DNA of 39,467 nt from a virus, in IMG/VR virus record IMGVR_UViG_3300027911_000032, positions 1-39,467 of that record. The stretch is one strand, 5' to 3'. The notes beneath the pieces are model-generated. The model did no database searches. It was not told where the DNA came from and worked only from the letters and a program-made list of their open reading frames with translations. This document shows positions 8,887 through 16,819 of the stretch, piece after piece (position 1 is the stretch's first letter; each line of letters opens with the position of its first letter). The translations under genes were made by a program, and so were the position numbers.

Positions 8887-9269
8887 AAGTAATTTACACA
8901 AGCGAAAATATGATTGCTCGTTCCCTAAGTTTCCTGTGGTGGAAACGGATTTATTTGGGGACGAGGTATTGGAATTTGTTAAGATCTCAAAAAGAAGCAG
9001 TTTTAGCTCATGAAGAAGGACATTGCAAGTTCCATCACACGGAGTTAAGATTACTTACGTTGTTGTTTTGCCCAGTTTTAATTAAGTGGGTTTGCCATAA
9101 AACCGAATTTGCAGCAGACCGATACGCCGCAAGTAAAGGATTGGCAAAGCCGCTATCACAGGTGCTTAGTTTTGATCGTGAAGAGGACTGGTTGTATCCC
9201 TCAAACATAGATCGACGCAAAGCCTTGGAGCAGTACGAGTACACTCGCATGACACCCGTTAAGTGTTAA
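8883..9269 (+). CDS. Minimal M48-like zinc metallopeptidase
   Basis: 128 aa. Zinc motif HEEGH (His43, Glu44, His47) with a downstream EFAAD (Glu75, Asp79) matches the gluzincin layout of the M48 family (HExxH plus Glu in ExxxD). A hydrophobic segment (about 55-70, LRLLTLLFCPVLIKWV) lies between, as in M48 enzymes, but the rest of the usual M48 membrane domain is missing. It overlaps the upstream gene by 4 nt and lies directly before scaffold and capsid genes, where many phages keep the prohead protease. That role is inference; a free-standing peptidase acting on the host membrane is the alternative. Confidence 0.65.
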   Translation: MKVIYTSENMIARSLSFLWWKRIYLGTRYWNLLRSQKEAVLAHEEGHCKFHHTELRLLTLLFCPVLIKWVCHKTEFAADRYAASKGLAKPLSQVLSFDREEDWLYPSNIDRRKALEQYEYTRMTPVKC

Positions 9270-9309
9270 TTTCGCCCGTTCGGCGTAACCGACCAAAGGA
9301 GTAAGAAGT

Positions 9310-10116
9310 ATGTGGAAATTGTTAATGAGTTATTTATTGGCTATGCTGGCTGTAATCTCGCCAGGTGTAGATGATCCTTTTGGTGATACTGATCCAGAAC
9401 CAGATACAGATCCAAATGCTGATCCTGATCCAGATGGGGACACTGATCCTGATGCTGATCCTGATTCAGATGGGGATACTGATCCTGATGCTGATCCTGA
9501 TCCAGCCCCACGTCAATTGACACGGGCGCAAAAAGACATCATTGAAACCCGTAAAAGAGCACAGGAAGCAGAAGCTAAGTTGGCTCAAGCGCAAGCTGAA
9601 TTGGAAGCGGCTCGCCGTCAACCATCACAGTCAAGCAATGTACAAGCCACGGAAGAGCAACGTGTTTGGCAGCAAGAAGAGGAAGTTTTACGTAATCCTG
9701 AGTCAACTGATTGGCAGAGATACGCCATTCAAGCGAATCGTCAGGCCCGTTTAGCTAACTCAAACTCGCAAAATGCCTTACGCCAAGCTGAAGATTTAGC
9801 TGATCGGACTAAGTTTGAGCAATTGGCGATTCAAAAACCAAAAATGTTCAATGCTTACAAAGATAAAGTTGAAGCTGAATTGTCCCGACTTCGTGCAAAC
9901 GGCAACAATGCACCACGCGAAGAACTACTCGCGTTGCTCATTGGACGTGATTTAAGAGACGGAAAGCTCAAAGCTGGTTCAAGCACTCCACCCAAAAAAG
10001 GCGGTGCTGGACGCGGAACTACACCGGGAGCTCGATCTGATGTGGCTAGTACAGGATCAGGACGAATGACCGAATCGGAAAAACGTGCGAAGCGCCTTGA
10101 AAATATCCGTATCTAA
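9310..10116 (+). CDS. Scaffolding protein with Asp-Pro repeats
   Basis: 268 aa, placed directly before the capsid gene. After a hydrophobic N-terminus (MWKLLMSYLLAMLAVISPGV) comes an acidic D-P-D repeat (about 22-67), then a charged coiled coil (RKRAQEAEAKLAQAQAELEAARR, about 78-100), a helical Gln/Arg/Asn region and a basic C-terminus ending KRAKRLENIRI. Helical, charged, basic-ended proteins at this position are phage scaffolds; the basic tail usually binds the capsid protein. The start is fixed by AAGGAGTAAGA (9296-9306). The hydrophobic N-terminus is unusual for a scaffold and shares SPGV with the capsid N-terminus. Confidence 0.75.
   Translation: MWKLLMSYLLAMLAVISPGVDDPFGDTDPEPDTDPNADPDPDGDTDPDADPDSDGDTDPDADPDPAPRQLTRAQKDIIETRKRAQEAEAKLAQAQAELEAARRQPSQSSNVQATEEQRVWQQEEEVLRNPESTDWQRYAIQANRQARLANSNSQNALRQAEDLADRTKFEQLAIQKPKMFNAYKDKVEAELSRLRANGNNAPREELLALLIGRDLRDGKLKAGSSTPPKKGGAGRGTTPGARSDVASTGSGRMTESEKRAKRLENIRI
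9418..9510 (+). repeat. 36-bp tandem repeat encoding acidic Asp-Pro units
   Basis: Two near-identical 36-bp units (9418-9453 and 9454-9489) and a partial third (from 9490) encode ADPDPDGDTDPD and ADPDSDGDTDPD. The DxDxDGD spacing resembles calcium-binding loops of thrombospondin type 3 repeats. The near-identity at DNA level implies recent duplication and a tract that can change in copy number. Confidence 0.8.
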
Positions 10117-10133
10117 TATTTAGAGGACTTATC

Positions 10134-11549
10134 ATGAAACTCGTAACACTACTCAAAGGCTTACTCAGCCCAGGCGTAACAAACTACTCTCCTGGTGCTG
10201 GTGGTCAAACAATCGCCAACGACGTTGAGTTGCATATTAAAGACGAAGTATTGCGCTTGAGCCAACGTCAATTAGTTGCTTATCAATTCGGTCAACCACT
10301 GCGTATTGAAAAGAATACTGGTGTGACTTACACGGCTACTCGTTATGAGCGTTTACCGTTGCCATTCGCACCATTGTCCGAAGGCGTACCTGCTGCTGGT
10401 GAATCGATCTCGATTGCTCAAGTTAGCGCAACCGCTCAGCAATGGGGTGACTTGGTTCGTGTGACCGACGTTGCTGACATGACTATCAAACACCCATTGT
10501 TTAAACAAGCAATCCGTTTGATCGCCTTGCAACAGCCTGAAACCATTGAGCGTAACGTGCTCAATATCCTCATGACTGCTACTCAAGTCAACTATGCAAA
10601 CGGTAAGGCCAACCGCGCCTCATTGTTGGCTACTGACGTTAACAGCCCAGTTGAAATTGGTAAGATCGTTGGTGCTTTAGAGACCTTCGGTGCTCCAACT
10701 TTCATGGGTGACGAGCGTGAAGATATGATGATCGACATGGACGGCAAAACCAAGGCAAGTAACAAGCCAAGCGTGATGCCTCACTATGTTGCATTGGTAC
10801 ACCCATTAGTTGTGCAAGATTTGCGTCAGAACAGCACTATTGCTACTGCATGGTCCTACTCTGACATCAATCGCTTGTACAACAGCGATTTGGGCGAATG
10901 GGGTGGTGCACGTTTCTGCAAATCCAACATGATCCCTTACTGGACTGGTGTGGCTGCCGTTAGCGGTACTGCTTCCTCTTCAGGTGGTGCATTGGCAACT
11001 GGCACTTATTACATCCAAGTAACTGGTGCTCCAGCTTCCACTTCAGTTGAGCAAAAAATCTACCAAGTATCTGGCTCTATCTCTGTGACTGGCCCAACAG
11101 GCTCGATCAGCGTGACATTGCCAACCTTGGCTGGTTATGTATTCAACGTGTATATTGGTACTTCTGCTGCTCCTAGCAACCTTGGTCTATCTGCTTCTGG
11201 TCCTACTACTGGTCCTTTAGCCGGTAACGCAACTCAGTTGGCTTCTGGCTCAACCGTTGTGATCACAGGTACAGGCGCTTCACAAACTCCTCCTGCTGCA
11301 CCTGCCACAGGCGTAACTGTATTCCCAACGTTCTATTTTGGTACAGACGCTTACGGTCAAGTGTTGCTTGATGATGTTGAGTACCACTATCTGCGTAATG
11401 CAGACAAGTCCGATCCACACAACCAGACTCGCGTTGTTTCATGGAAGATGATGTACGGCACTATCATCCTGAACAATGCTTATTTGGCTCGTACTGAATC
11501 GGGTAGCGCATTTACACCAGGCTACACTGCTGGTACAGCGACCGAGTAA
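10134..11549 (+). CDS. Major capsid protein, N4-gp56 family, with Ig-like insertion
   Basis: 471 aa, HK97-fold capsid subunit of the N4-gp56 type. Diagnostic stretches are the early Gln/Arg-rich helix with QFGQPLRIEKNTG (52-63), YTATRYERLPL (66-76), LSEGVPAAGESI (81-92), the ATAQQWGDLVRVTDVAD segment (99-115) and, near the C-terminus, FYFGTDAYGQVLLDD (400-414) and VVSWKMMYGTIILN. Residues about 272-392 are a Thr/Ser/Gly-rich beta domain (TYYIQVTGAP..., YVFNVYIGTSAAPSN) that interrupts the core and looks like a surface Ig/fibronectin-type decoration. It follows the scaffold by 17 nt and is followed by a strong terminator. N-terminus MKLVTLLKGLLSPGV resembles that of the scaffold. Confidence 0.88.
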   Translation: MKLVTLLKGLLSPGVTNYSPGAGGQTIANDVELHIKDEVLRLSQRQLVAYQFGQPLRIEKNTGVTYTATRYERLPLPFAPLSEGVPAAGESISIAQVSATAQQWGDLVRVTDVADMTIKHPLFKQAIRLIALQQPETIERNVLNILMTATQVNYANGKANRASLLATDVNSPVEIGKIVGALETFGAPTFMGDEREDMMIDMDGKTKASNKPSVMPHYVALVHPLVVQDLRQNSTIATAWSYSDINRLYNSDLGEWGGARFCKSNMIPYWTGVAAVSGTASSSGGALATGTYYIQVTGAPASTSVEQKIYQVSGSISVTGPTGSISVTLPTLAGYVFNVYIGTSAAPSNLGLSASGPTTGPLAGNATQLASGSTVVITGTGASQTPPAAPATGVTVFPTFYFGTDAYGQVLLDDVEYHYLRNADKSDPHNQTRVVSWKMMYGTIILNNAYLARTESGSAFTPGYTAGTATE

Positions 11550-11567
11550 TATTTAGTCGGTCATTAG

Positions 11568-11591
11568 GGGGGAGGCAACTCCCCCTTTTTT
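11568..11591 (+). terminator. Intrinsic terminator after the capsid gene
   Basis: Perfect 7-bp stem GGGGGAG (11568-11574) / CTCCCCC (11579-11585) with a GCAA tetraloop, followed by six T (11586-11591). It lies between the capsid gene and the next gene of the same strand. I see no promoter in the remaining gap to 11609, so downstream late genes probably depend on read-through, which would keep capsid mRNA in excess. Confidence 0.9.
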
Positions 11592-11608
11592 AACGAAGGA
11601 GTAAGAGC

Positions 11609-11836
11609 ATGAATCACGAAGTCACTTATCGTTCTTTTGGCCGCCCTGACGCAAATGAAGTTGCACCAGCGGTAGTCAATGTTTCGCCAACAGTTGAGGC
11701 TGAAACACAAGAAGTAGAAGAAGTATTAGCTACAAACGCACCCGAAGGTGTGGATGAGGCCCCTGCGCTCCCAGTAGATGAAACTCCTACTGAAGAAGCC
11801 CCAGCAGTTGAAACAGTTGCTCCAACTGGAGAATAA
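11609..11836 (+). CDS. Small acidic protein
   Basis: 75 aa, strongly acidic and Val/Ala/Pro/Thr-rich from residue 17 onward (EVEEVLATNAPEGVDEAPALP), likely disordered. It has the strong ribosome site AAGGAGTAAGA (11596-11606) just downstream of the capsid terminator and is 2 nt from the next gene. No family is recognised. Acidic small proteins next to capsid genes are often head accessory factors, but nothing here proves that. Confidence 0.65.
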   Translation: MNHEVTYRSFGRPDANEVAPAVVNVSPTVEAETQEVEEVLATNAPEGVDEAPALPVDETPTEEAPAVETVAPTGE

Positions 11837-11838
11837 TC

Positions 11839-12339
11839 ATGAGTGAAGTCAAAAAGAACTCAGAGTTAAGTTACGAAGAGCTACAAGCACAAGTTGCTGA
11901 GCTACAGAAAAAACTTAAAGTTGAAACTAAAGCCCGTTCTGAAGCTGAAGAATTAGCTTCTGCTGTGGCTCAAGCTGGTCAATTTTCAGCCAATACTGAA
12001 GAGCAGCCTACTGGTAAAACAATTACCCTTTCCGTTTGCTTGAATCCTGCTGAAAAAGACGAGAAGAAGCAAAAATGGAAAGACGTTGAATATCCAACTT
12101 ATTACTACACCATTCAATTACCTGCTGGTGCTGGATTGGACTTAACCACAAATGGCGTGGCTTATTACCATGGTCAGACTTATGAAGTTGATCCAATGAC
12201 ATTGGCTGACTTGAAAAGCCGTGTTGCTCGTTGCTGGGATCATGAGAAATCAATCCACGGTGACAACGAAAATGCTTACCGCAGACAAAGTGGTGCATCA
12301 TTAGTGAGTCCTGCCGCTAGAGCCCGTGGTGCTCGTTAA
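11839..12339 (+). CDS. Head-region protein with N-terminal coiled coil
   Basis: 166 aa. Residues about 8-48 form a coiled coil (SYEELQAQVAELQKKLKVETKARSEAEELASAVAQ). The middle (about 60-115) is beta-rich with KTITLSVCLNPAEKD and YYYTIQLPAGAGLDLTTNGVAYYHGQTYEVD. The C-terminus is basic (ARARGAR). The stop overlaps the next ATG (TAATG). A coiled-coil plus beta-domain layout next to the capsid gene would suit a decoration or head-vertex protein; this is inference. Confidence 0.6.
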   Translation: MSEVKKNSELSYEELQAQVAELQKKLKVETKARSEAEELASAVAQAGQFSANTEEQPTGKTITLSVCLNPAEKDEKKQKWKDVEYPTYYYTIQLPAGAGLDLTTNGVAYYHGQTYEVDPMTLADLKSRVARCWDHEKSIHGDNENAYRRQSGASLVSPAARARGAR

Positions 12340-12587
12340 TGGCTACCAAAATAGCCAAAGTAGCAATCAAACAACCATCTGGCAAGGTTAAGTCCGAGCC
12401 GATGGGTTTGAAACATAAAGATTTGCAAACTTCGGGTAAACGCGGATTTGTCACTACAAATGGTAAATTCGTTGGGCGCACTGAAGGCGCAAAAATCGCC
12501 AATAAGGCAAACCAGACCAAAACCCCTGTCTCTAGGCTTCATTCAGAGGATTTGAAAGCATATAAACCAAGGAGTAAGAGTAAATGA
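12339..12587 (+). CDS. Small basic Lys-rich protein
   Basis: 82 aa, about one fifth Lys (MATKIAKVAIKQPSGKVKSEPMGLKHK..., ending YKPRSKSK). Likely binds nucleic acid or an acidic partner such as the 11609 product. Starts inside the stop of the upstream gene (TAATG) and overlaps the next start by ATGA. Family not recognised. Confidence 0.6.
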   Translation: MATKIAKVAIKQPSGKVKSEPMGLKHKDLQTSGKRGFVTTNGKFVGRTEGAKIANKANQTKTPVSRLHSEDLKAYKPRSKSK

Positions 12588-13006
12588 ACAAAGCAGACGT
12601 AATTGACGAATCTCAAGCAGCCGTAACTGGCAATTTCACATTGACTGCTAATTTGCCAAACGGCAAGAACTTTAGCGTTAGTGGCTATCTGTACTCTGGT
12701 GAGTCTATGGAGTCCATTAATGACCGTGTAGATATTTTGCATGACGTGGTTGACCGCCAACGCACTCGCGCTGAGATTCCTGAATTGGAAGCTAAACGTG
12801 ATCAAATCGTTACTGCAATGGGCCAAATGAAGGACGTAATGGCTTCTTTAGAGCAAAAACAGAGCACTGAAGGCAAGAAATTGACCTCTCAAGAGAAGTT
12901 GACCCTTGAAAATATGCAACGCAGCCTAGTTAAAGCTGTGGAAGATATTGAAAAAGGTGAAAAAGCCATTAAAGATGCTAAACTGAAGGCTGGAATCAAG
13001 GCCTAA
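12584..13006 (+). CDS. Coiled-coil virion-region protein
   Basis: 140 aa. N-terminal beta segment (GNFTLTANLPNGKNFSVSGYLYSGESMESINDRVDIL, about 16-52) then a long helical, charged region (about 52-138: RAEIPELEAKRDQIVTAMGQMKDVMASLEQ ... EKGEKAIKDAKLKAG). The ribosome site AAGGAGTAAGA (12569-12579) is identical to those of the scaffold and 11609 genes, suggesting high expression. Not assignable to a family by eye. Confidence 0.6.
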   Translation: MNKADVIDESQAAVTGNFTLTANLPNGKNFSVSGYLYSGESMESINDRVDILHDVVDRQRTRAEIPELEAKRDQIVTAMGQMKDVMASLEQKQSTEGKKLTSQEKLTLENMQRSLVKAVEDIEKGEKAIKDAKLKAGIKA

Positions 13007-13011
13007 AGATC

Positions 13012-13704
13012 ATGTCAATTACCGCAGCCCAAATCGTTGCTGACGCTTGTGCAATAGCCAAATGCCCTGGATTTACTTCTCAAGGTGGCCGAGCACTGAA
13101 TCTTGTTCTCTCCGATTTGGTTTTGCATCGTAATTTGAAAGTGAACTTAGTAAGTACGACCATTGCCATTCCCGCCAATAGCAATGGTCCTTTTAATTTA
13201 GAGTCCGATTATTTACGCACTTATGAGCTGATGTACTACATTGAAGATCAGCCATATTTCTTGCAGCCATCTAATCGCGCTCAGTTTGATTCCGAACCAA
13301 ATAAATCCACCACATCAAATTACCCATACGAATGGGCTACTGACTTGTCCCCTGTGGCCAATGGTGGTCTTGCATTACTTTATATCTATCCTCAGTCAAA
13401 TCAAAATTTGACTATGAATCATCGTTATATGGTTCAAAGAGCCGATATAACGACCCCTGAGACAAGTTCTACAGTTCCTTGGTTCTCAGATCAAGACTAC
13501 CTTGTTCATGCCACGGCAATGCGTTTAATGCGTATTACTGACGACGCTCGCTACGATCGTTTTGTGGCTGATTGTGAACGCATGCTTCAGATCCATTTAT
13601 TGACTGAAGGTGACGAACAGCAAGTAGTTAAAGAAGTTAAGCTCGATCCACGTCGTTTCAGAACTGCTGGATCACTTCGACCAACAAAACTTGACCCGTG
13701 GTAG
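13012..13704 (+). CDS. Head-tail connector / adaptor (P22 gp4-like)
   Basis: 230 aa. The N-terminal helical part (AAQIVADACAIAKCPGFTSQGGRALNLVLSDLVLHRNLK), the central PFNLESDYLRTYELMYYI segment with beta strands, and the helical C-terminal YLVHATAMRLMRITDDARYDRFVADCERML follow the pattern of podovirus adaptor proteins that bind below the portal (gp4 of P22, tail tube A of T7). Its place before the gp10-like gene supports this. Confidence 0.7.
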   Translation: MSITAAQIVADACAIAKCPGFTSQGGRALNLVLSDLVLHRNLKVNLVSTTIAIPANSNGPFNLESDYLRTYELMYYIEDQPYFLQPSNRAQFDSEPNKSTTSNYPYEWATDLSPVANGGLALLYIYPQSNQNLTMNHRYMVQRADITTPETSSTVPWFSDQDYLVHATAMRLMRITDDARYDRFVADCERMLQIHLLTEGDEQQVVKEVKLDPRRFRTAGSLRPTKLDPW

Positions 13705-13707
13705 ATC

Positions 13708-15345
13708 ATGGGTATTCGCGACGCTAGAGTTGTCCGATTTACGCCTATTGGCCTAGCCGACGCGTATGATGCAACCGATAAGTTCTTAGGGGCTTGTCGA
13801 AGTATGCAGAACTTGGTATTTGATCAATCTAATCCTTCTTGCGTAATACCACGCCCAGGTGTCGGTACGGCATTTACATCATTTGCTGGGTTTACATCCC
13901 CAACATTTATTTCATGCCAAGTAGTTGTTGGCAACTATGTTTTTGGAATGGTATCAACGGGTTTAACTGCGGGCCACGACCAGCCGTTTTGCTACAACAT
14001 GTCCACTAATTCGTTCGTTACTATATCGAACGTAACTTCAGGTAATTCGGAAGGGCGACCCGCCTCACCATCAACTACAGGCGCTTGGACTCCCCCAACC
14101 ATGGCGGTAATTGGTGTAAAAATAATTATTACCCACCCTGGATATACTGGAAGTGGAAGCAATTTCTTTGGTGTGATTGATATTACCAATCCTGCCGCGC
14201 CCGCTTACAGCACCATGAATACCACAACGCATGCTTTGCCAAGCGTTCCGACTTTTGTTGCCAACTTTAATAACCGCGCTTATTTTATTTGCGGTAATGC
14301 CGTTTATTACAGCGATGTTTTAGTGCCAACAAGTATGACTAACGCCGGTCAAGCTCTTACCGTTGGCGATACATCCAATTGCACAGCGTTGTCAGGTTTG
14401 CCGATTCAAACGACCACCGCCGGTGTTGCTGCAGCACTGATCGTATTTAAAACTTCTCAAATTTGGCAAATTACAGGCGATGCCGCCATTTCAGGGTCAT
14501 TGGCTCTAAACTATTTATCATTAAACGTTGGTAGCGTTGCGCCCCGATCAGTTCAACCTTCACCGATTGGCACCATATTTGTTTCACAAGATTCAGCCTA
14601 TGTGGTCAATCCTTTGGGTGCCGTGATTCCATTGTCAAATCAATTGGGATCATTTAACGCAACTTCGGATATTCGGCAGCCATTTAACTATTGCACTCAA
14701 CCAACTAGAATTTCAGCCGCGTATTCAAACGGTATTTATCGGATGTGCATACCGACCATTATTGATGGTAATGTGACTACAAACGATTATTGGTTCGATA
14801 CCAAACGTATGCGTTGGAACGGTCCTCATACTTTTATTTATGACACGGCCTCATCGGCTGGCGGTAACTTTGTATTATCTGGCGCTGGATCAGGCGCAAA
14901 ATTGTTTTATAGCTACACCGTACCGAGCACTAATACAGTCTATAACGACAATGGAGCAAGCTATTTAATTGATTTGAAAACTGCCGATTTTCCCAATACT
15001 GGCGAAATGGCAATGAATCAAATTGTGGAATCCACTATAGCGTTGGCATCATCTGGCGCTTCTCAAAATTTTAGCGTTTCCGCTTTTGACGACGCTGGCA
15101 ATTACATTACTAGCACAAACGTAAAAACTAACTCTAGCGGCTCTTTATGGGGGTCTAATTATTGGGGTGATGGGTCACTGTGGAAATCATCGCTGGTTCG
15201 GCCACAAACCTATTTACTTGCTTGGCCAATTCCAATAGTATTTAACCGAATTGCAATTGAAATAGTTGCTACTGCTGGGGCTGGTGTGGCTATTGATAGC
15301 TTTTTTGCAAGAACCCAAAAAACTGGCTACACACTTCAAAGTTAA
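13708..15345 (+). CDS. Tail hub / packaged-DNA stabilisation protein (P22 gp10-like)
   Basis: 545 aa, almost entirely beta, consistent with a propeller-like tail nozzle. The N-terminus GIRDARVVRFTPIGLADAYDATDKFLGACRSMQNLVFDQ...VIPRPG and the VGTAF/VVGNYVFGM segments match proteins annotated as gp10-like tail accessory factors, and a propeller-like IWQITGDAAISGSLALNYLSLNVGSVAP block lies at about 250-278. The adaptor gene is directly upstream, and a collar fibre directly downstream, as expected for the tail hub that closes the head. Confidence 0.72.
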   Translation: MGIRDARVVRFTPIGLADAYDATDKFLGACRSMQNLVFDQSNPSCVIPRPGVGTAFTSFAGFTSPTFISCQVVVGNYVFGMVSTGLTAGHDQPFCYNMSTNSFVTISNVTSGNSEGRPASPSTTGAWTPPTMAVIGVKIIITHPGYTGSGSNFFGVIDITNPAAPAYSTMNTTTHALPSVPTFVANFNNRAYFICGNAVYYSDVLVPTSMTNAGQALTVGDTSNCTALSGLPIQTTTAGVAAALIVFKTSQIWQITGDAAISGSLALNYLSLNVGSVAPRSVQPSPIGTIFVSQDSAYVVNPLGAVIPLSNQLGSFNATSDIRQPFNYCTQPTRISAAYSNGIYRMCIPTIIDGNVTTNDYWFDTKRMRWNGPHTFIYDTASSAGGNFVLSGAGSGAKLFYSYTVPSTNTVYNDNGASYLIDLKTADFPNTGEMAMNQIVESTIALASSGASQNFSVSAFDDAGNYITSTNVKTNSSGSLWGSNYWGDGSLWKSSLVRPQTYLLAWPIPIVFNRIAIEIVATAGAGVAIDSFFARTQKTGYTLQS

Positions 15346-15354
15346 GGTTTCGTC

Positions 15355-16344
15355 ATGTCAACAATTATTGGAAGTTTCCCAACCACTCTTGCAAACGGTC
15401 AGCCCGAAGATGCAACTCAGGTAATGTCGCTTTTTACTTGGATTCAAAGTCAGGTAAACGGTAATGCTTGTGCAGCTACAACAACGACCAATGTTTTAAA
15501 AGGTGACGGTAGCGGAAACACGACATCGGCTGTATCCGGCATTGATTACTTAGCTCCAAATGCAGATTACATACTTGGCGCTGGAACCGCAAACGTTTAC
15601 ACAGCCACATTTATTCCAGCAATTCCAGCTTTGACTGACGGTATTAAATTTCGTTTTAAGGCCAATGTAGCCAATACTGGCGCTTCCACTTTAAATGCTA
15701 GTTCATTGGGAGTAAAACCAATTGTGAACTGGTACGGCAATCCTTTGGTTGGCGGTGAGATTGTCGCCAACGCTAATATTGAAGTTACTTACAACACTTC
15801 ATTTAATAGCGGTAATGGTGCTTGGGTAATTGAGAATACTATTGCGTTACCCCCAGTTGGTTCAACTATGCGTTGGAAAACGGCAAGTGCTCCCGCTGGT
15901 TGGCTAGTATGTAACGGGGCCGCAGTATCAAGAACGGTTTACGCTGCATTGTTTGCACTGCTTGGAACAACTTATGGTGCTGGTGACGGATCAAGCACAT
16001 TCAACCTACCAAACTCTACCGATAGAATGAACGTCGGTGCAGGTAATTTGTATGGATTGGCATCAACTGGTGGTTCTCCAACTACAACTTTAAGTACAGC
16101 TAATTTACCAGCGCATACCCACGCCAACACCCTTACTGACCCTGGTCACTTTCATACCACGAACGCTATTTATTATGGTTCTGGCGGCCCCGCTTCTTCT
16201 TCCGGCGGTAATAATTTGGTACCTGGTGCAACAATTAATTCAGCAGCTACCGGAATTACTATTAATAACGCCTCAGTAGGTTCCGGTACACCAGCAACAA
16301 CTATTTCACCATACATTGCGGACTACGAAATCATCAAGGCTTAA
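15355..16344 (+). CDS. Short tail fibre with phage tail collar domain
   Basis: 329 aa. Residues about 168-225 are a tail collar domain: VGSTMRWKTASAPAGWLVCNGAAVSR, then ALLGTTYGAGDGSSTFNLPN. A later His-rich stretch LPAHTHANTLTDPGHFHTT (about 254-272) resembles the metal-binding HxH positions of T4 gp12-type fibres. The N-terminal part (PTTLANGQPEDATQVMSLFTWIQSQVNGN) is a typical virion-attachment segment. The last residues IADYEIIKA match the usual end of this family (YI.NYIIK). Probably an attachment fibre at the tail hub. Confidence 0.82.
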   Translation: MSTIIGSFPTTLANGQPEDATQVMSLFTWIQSQVNGNACAATTTTNVLKGDGSGNTTSAVSGIDYLAPNADYILGAGTANVYTATFIPAIPALTDGIKFRFKANVANTGASTLNASSLGVKPIVNWYGNPLVGGEIVANANIEVTYNTSFNSGNGAWVIENTIALPPVGSTMRWKTASAPAGWLVCNGAAVSRTVYAALFALLGTTYGAGDGSSTFNLPNSTDRMNVGAGNLYGLASTGGSPTTTLSTANLPAHTHANTLTDPGHFHTTNAIYYGSGGPASSSGGNNLVPGATINSAATGITINNASVGSGTPATTISPYIADYEIIKA

Positions 16345-16346
16345 TC

Positions 16347-16613
16347 ATGACTGCGCCAAAAATTCCAAATCTTTCAGATGAAGCCATTATTGAAGCGGCT
16401 GTTGATTCAGCCATCAAAAAGACTTTTGCGATTCTTGGTGTGGACATTGACAAGCCTGAGTCAGTTGAAGCGTTTAGAGAAGATCTACGTTTTGGGCGAA
16501 AGTTACGAAAAATGTCCGATCACGGGGCAATGGCAATGGTGACCGTCGTTATTGGCGGTCTTTTATTAGCACTTTGGTACGGAATTAAAGCTGCGGCATC
16601 AACAAAAATATGA
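16347..16613 (+). CDS. Small membrane protein of the lysis region
   Basis: 88 aa with a soluble N-terminus (PESVEAFREDLRFGRKLRKMSDHG) and one C-terminal membrane segment (about 62-80, AMVTVVIGGLLLALWYGI). Proteins with this RxDLxxxRxLR then single-TM layout are common beside phage holins. It overlaps the holin gene by ATGA (16610-16613). Possible holin partner or antiholin; not provable here. Confidence 0.65.
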   Translation: MTAPKIPNLSDEAIIEAAVDSAIKKTFAILGVDIDKPESVEAFREDLRFGRKLRKMSDHGAMAMVTVVIGGLLLALWYGIKAAASTKI

Positions 16614-16819
16614 ACCTTTATCCACATTGGCGAACCATTCTGCGTAAGGCGTGGTCTCTCAAATTTGGAGCGGCGGGAATATTCTTTACTTGTGCTGGAG
16701 CAATTCTGCCAATGTATGACTATAAGTTTCAAGGTCATGAGAACTTATTTGCTGCGCTTACCGTCATTTGCATAGCGGGCGCAATGATCTCTCGTTTAGT
16801 AGCACAGCAGGATGTTTGA
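16610..16819 (+). CDS. Putative holin
   Basis: 69 aa with two hydrophobic segments (about 18-35, KFGAAGIFFTCAGAILPM; and about 46-64, LFAALTVICIAGAMISRLVA) and the N-terminal HWRTILRKAWS pattern seen in small two-TM proteins beside phage lysozymes. It lies directly before and overlaps the lysozyme gene by 8 nt. Expected to collapse the inner membrane and activate the signal-anchor lysozyme. Confidence 0.7.
   Translation: MNLYPHWRTILRKAWSLKFGAAGIFFTCAGAILPMYDYKFQGHENLFAALTVICIAGAMISRLVAQQDV

Noticed and set aside
16618-16626. TTATCCACA, a perfect DnaA box
   Set aside because: Single copy inside the start of the holin gene. A 9-mer on either strand is expected about 0.3 times in this length, so likely chance.
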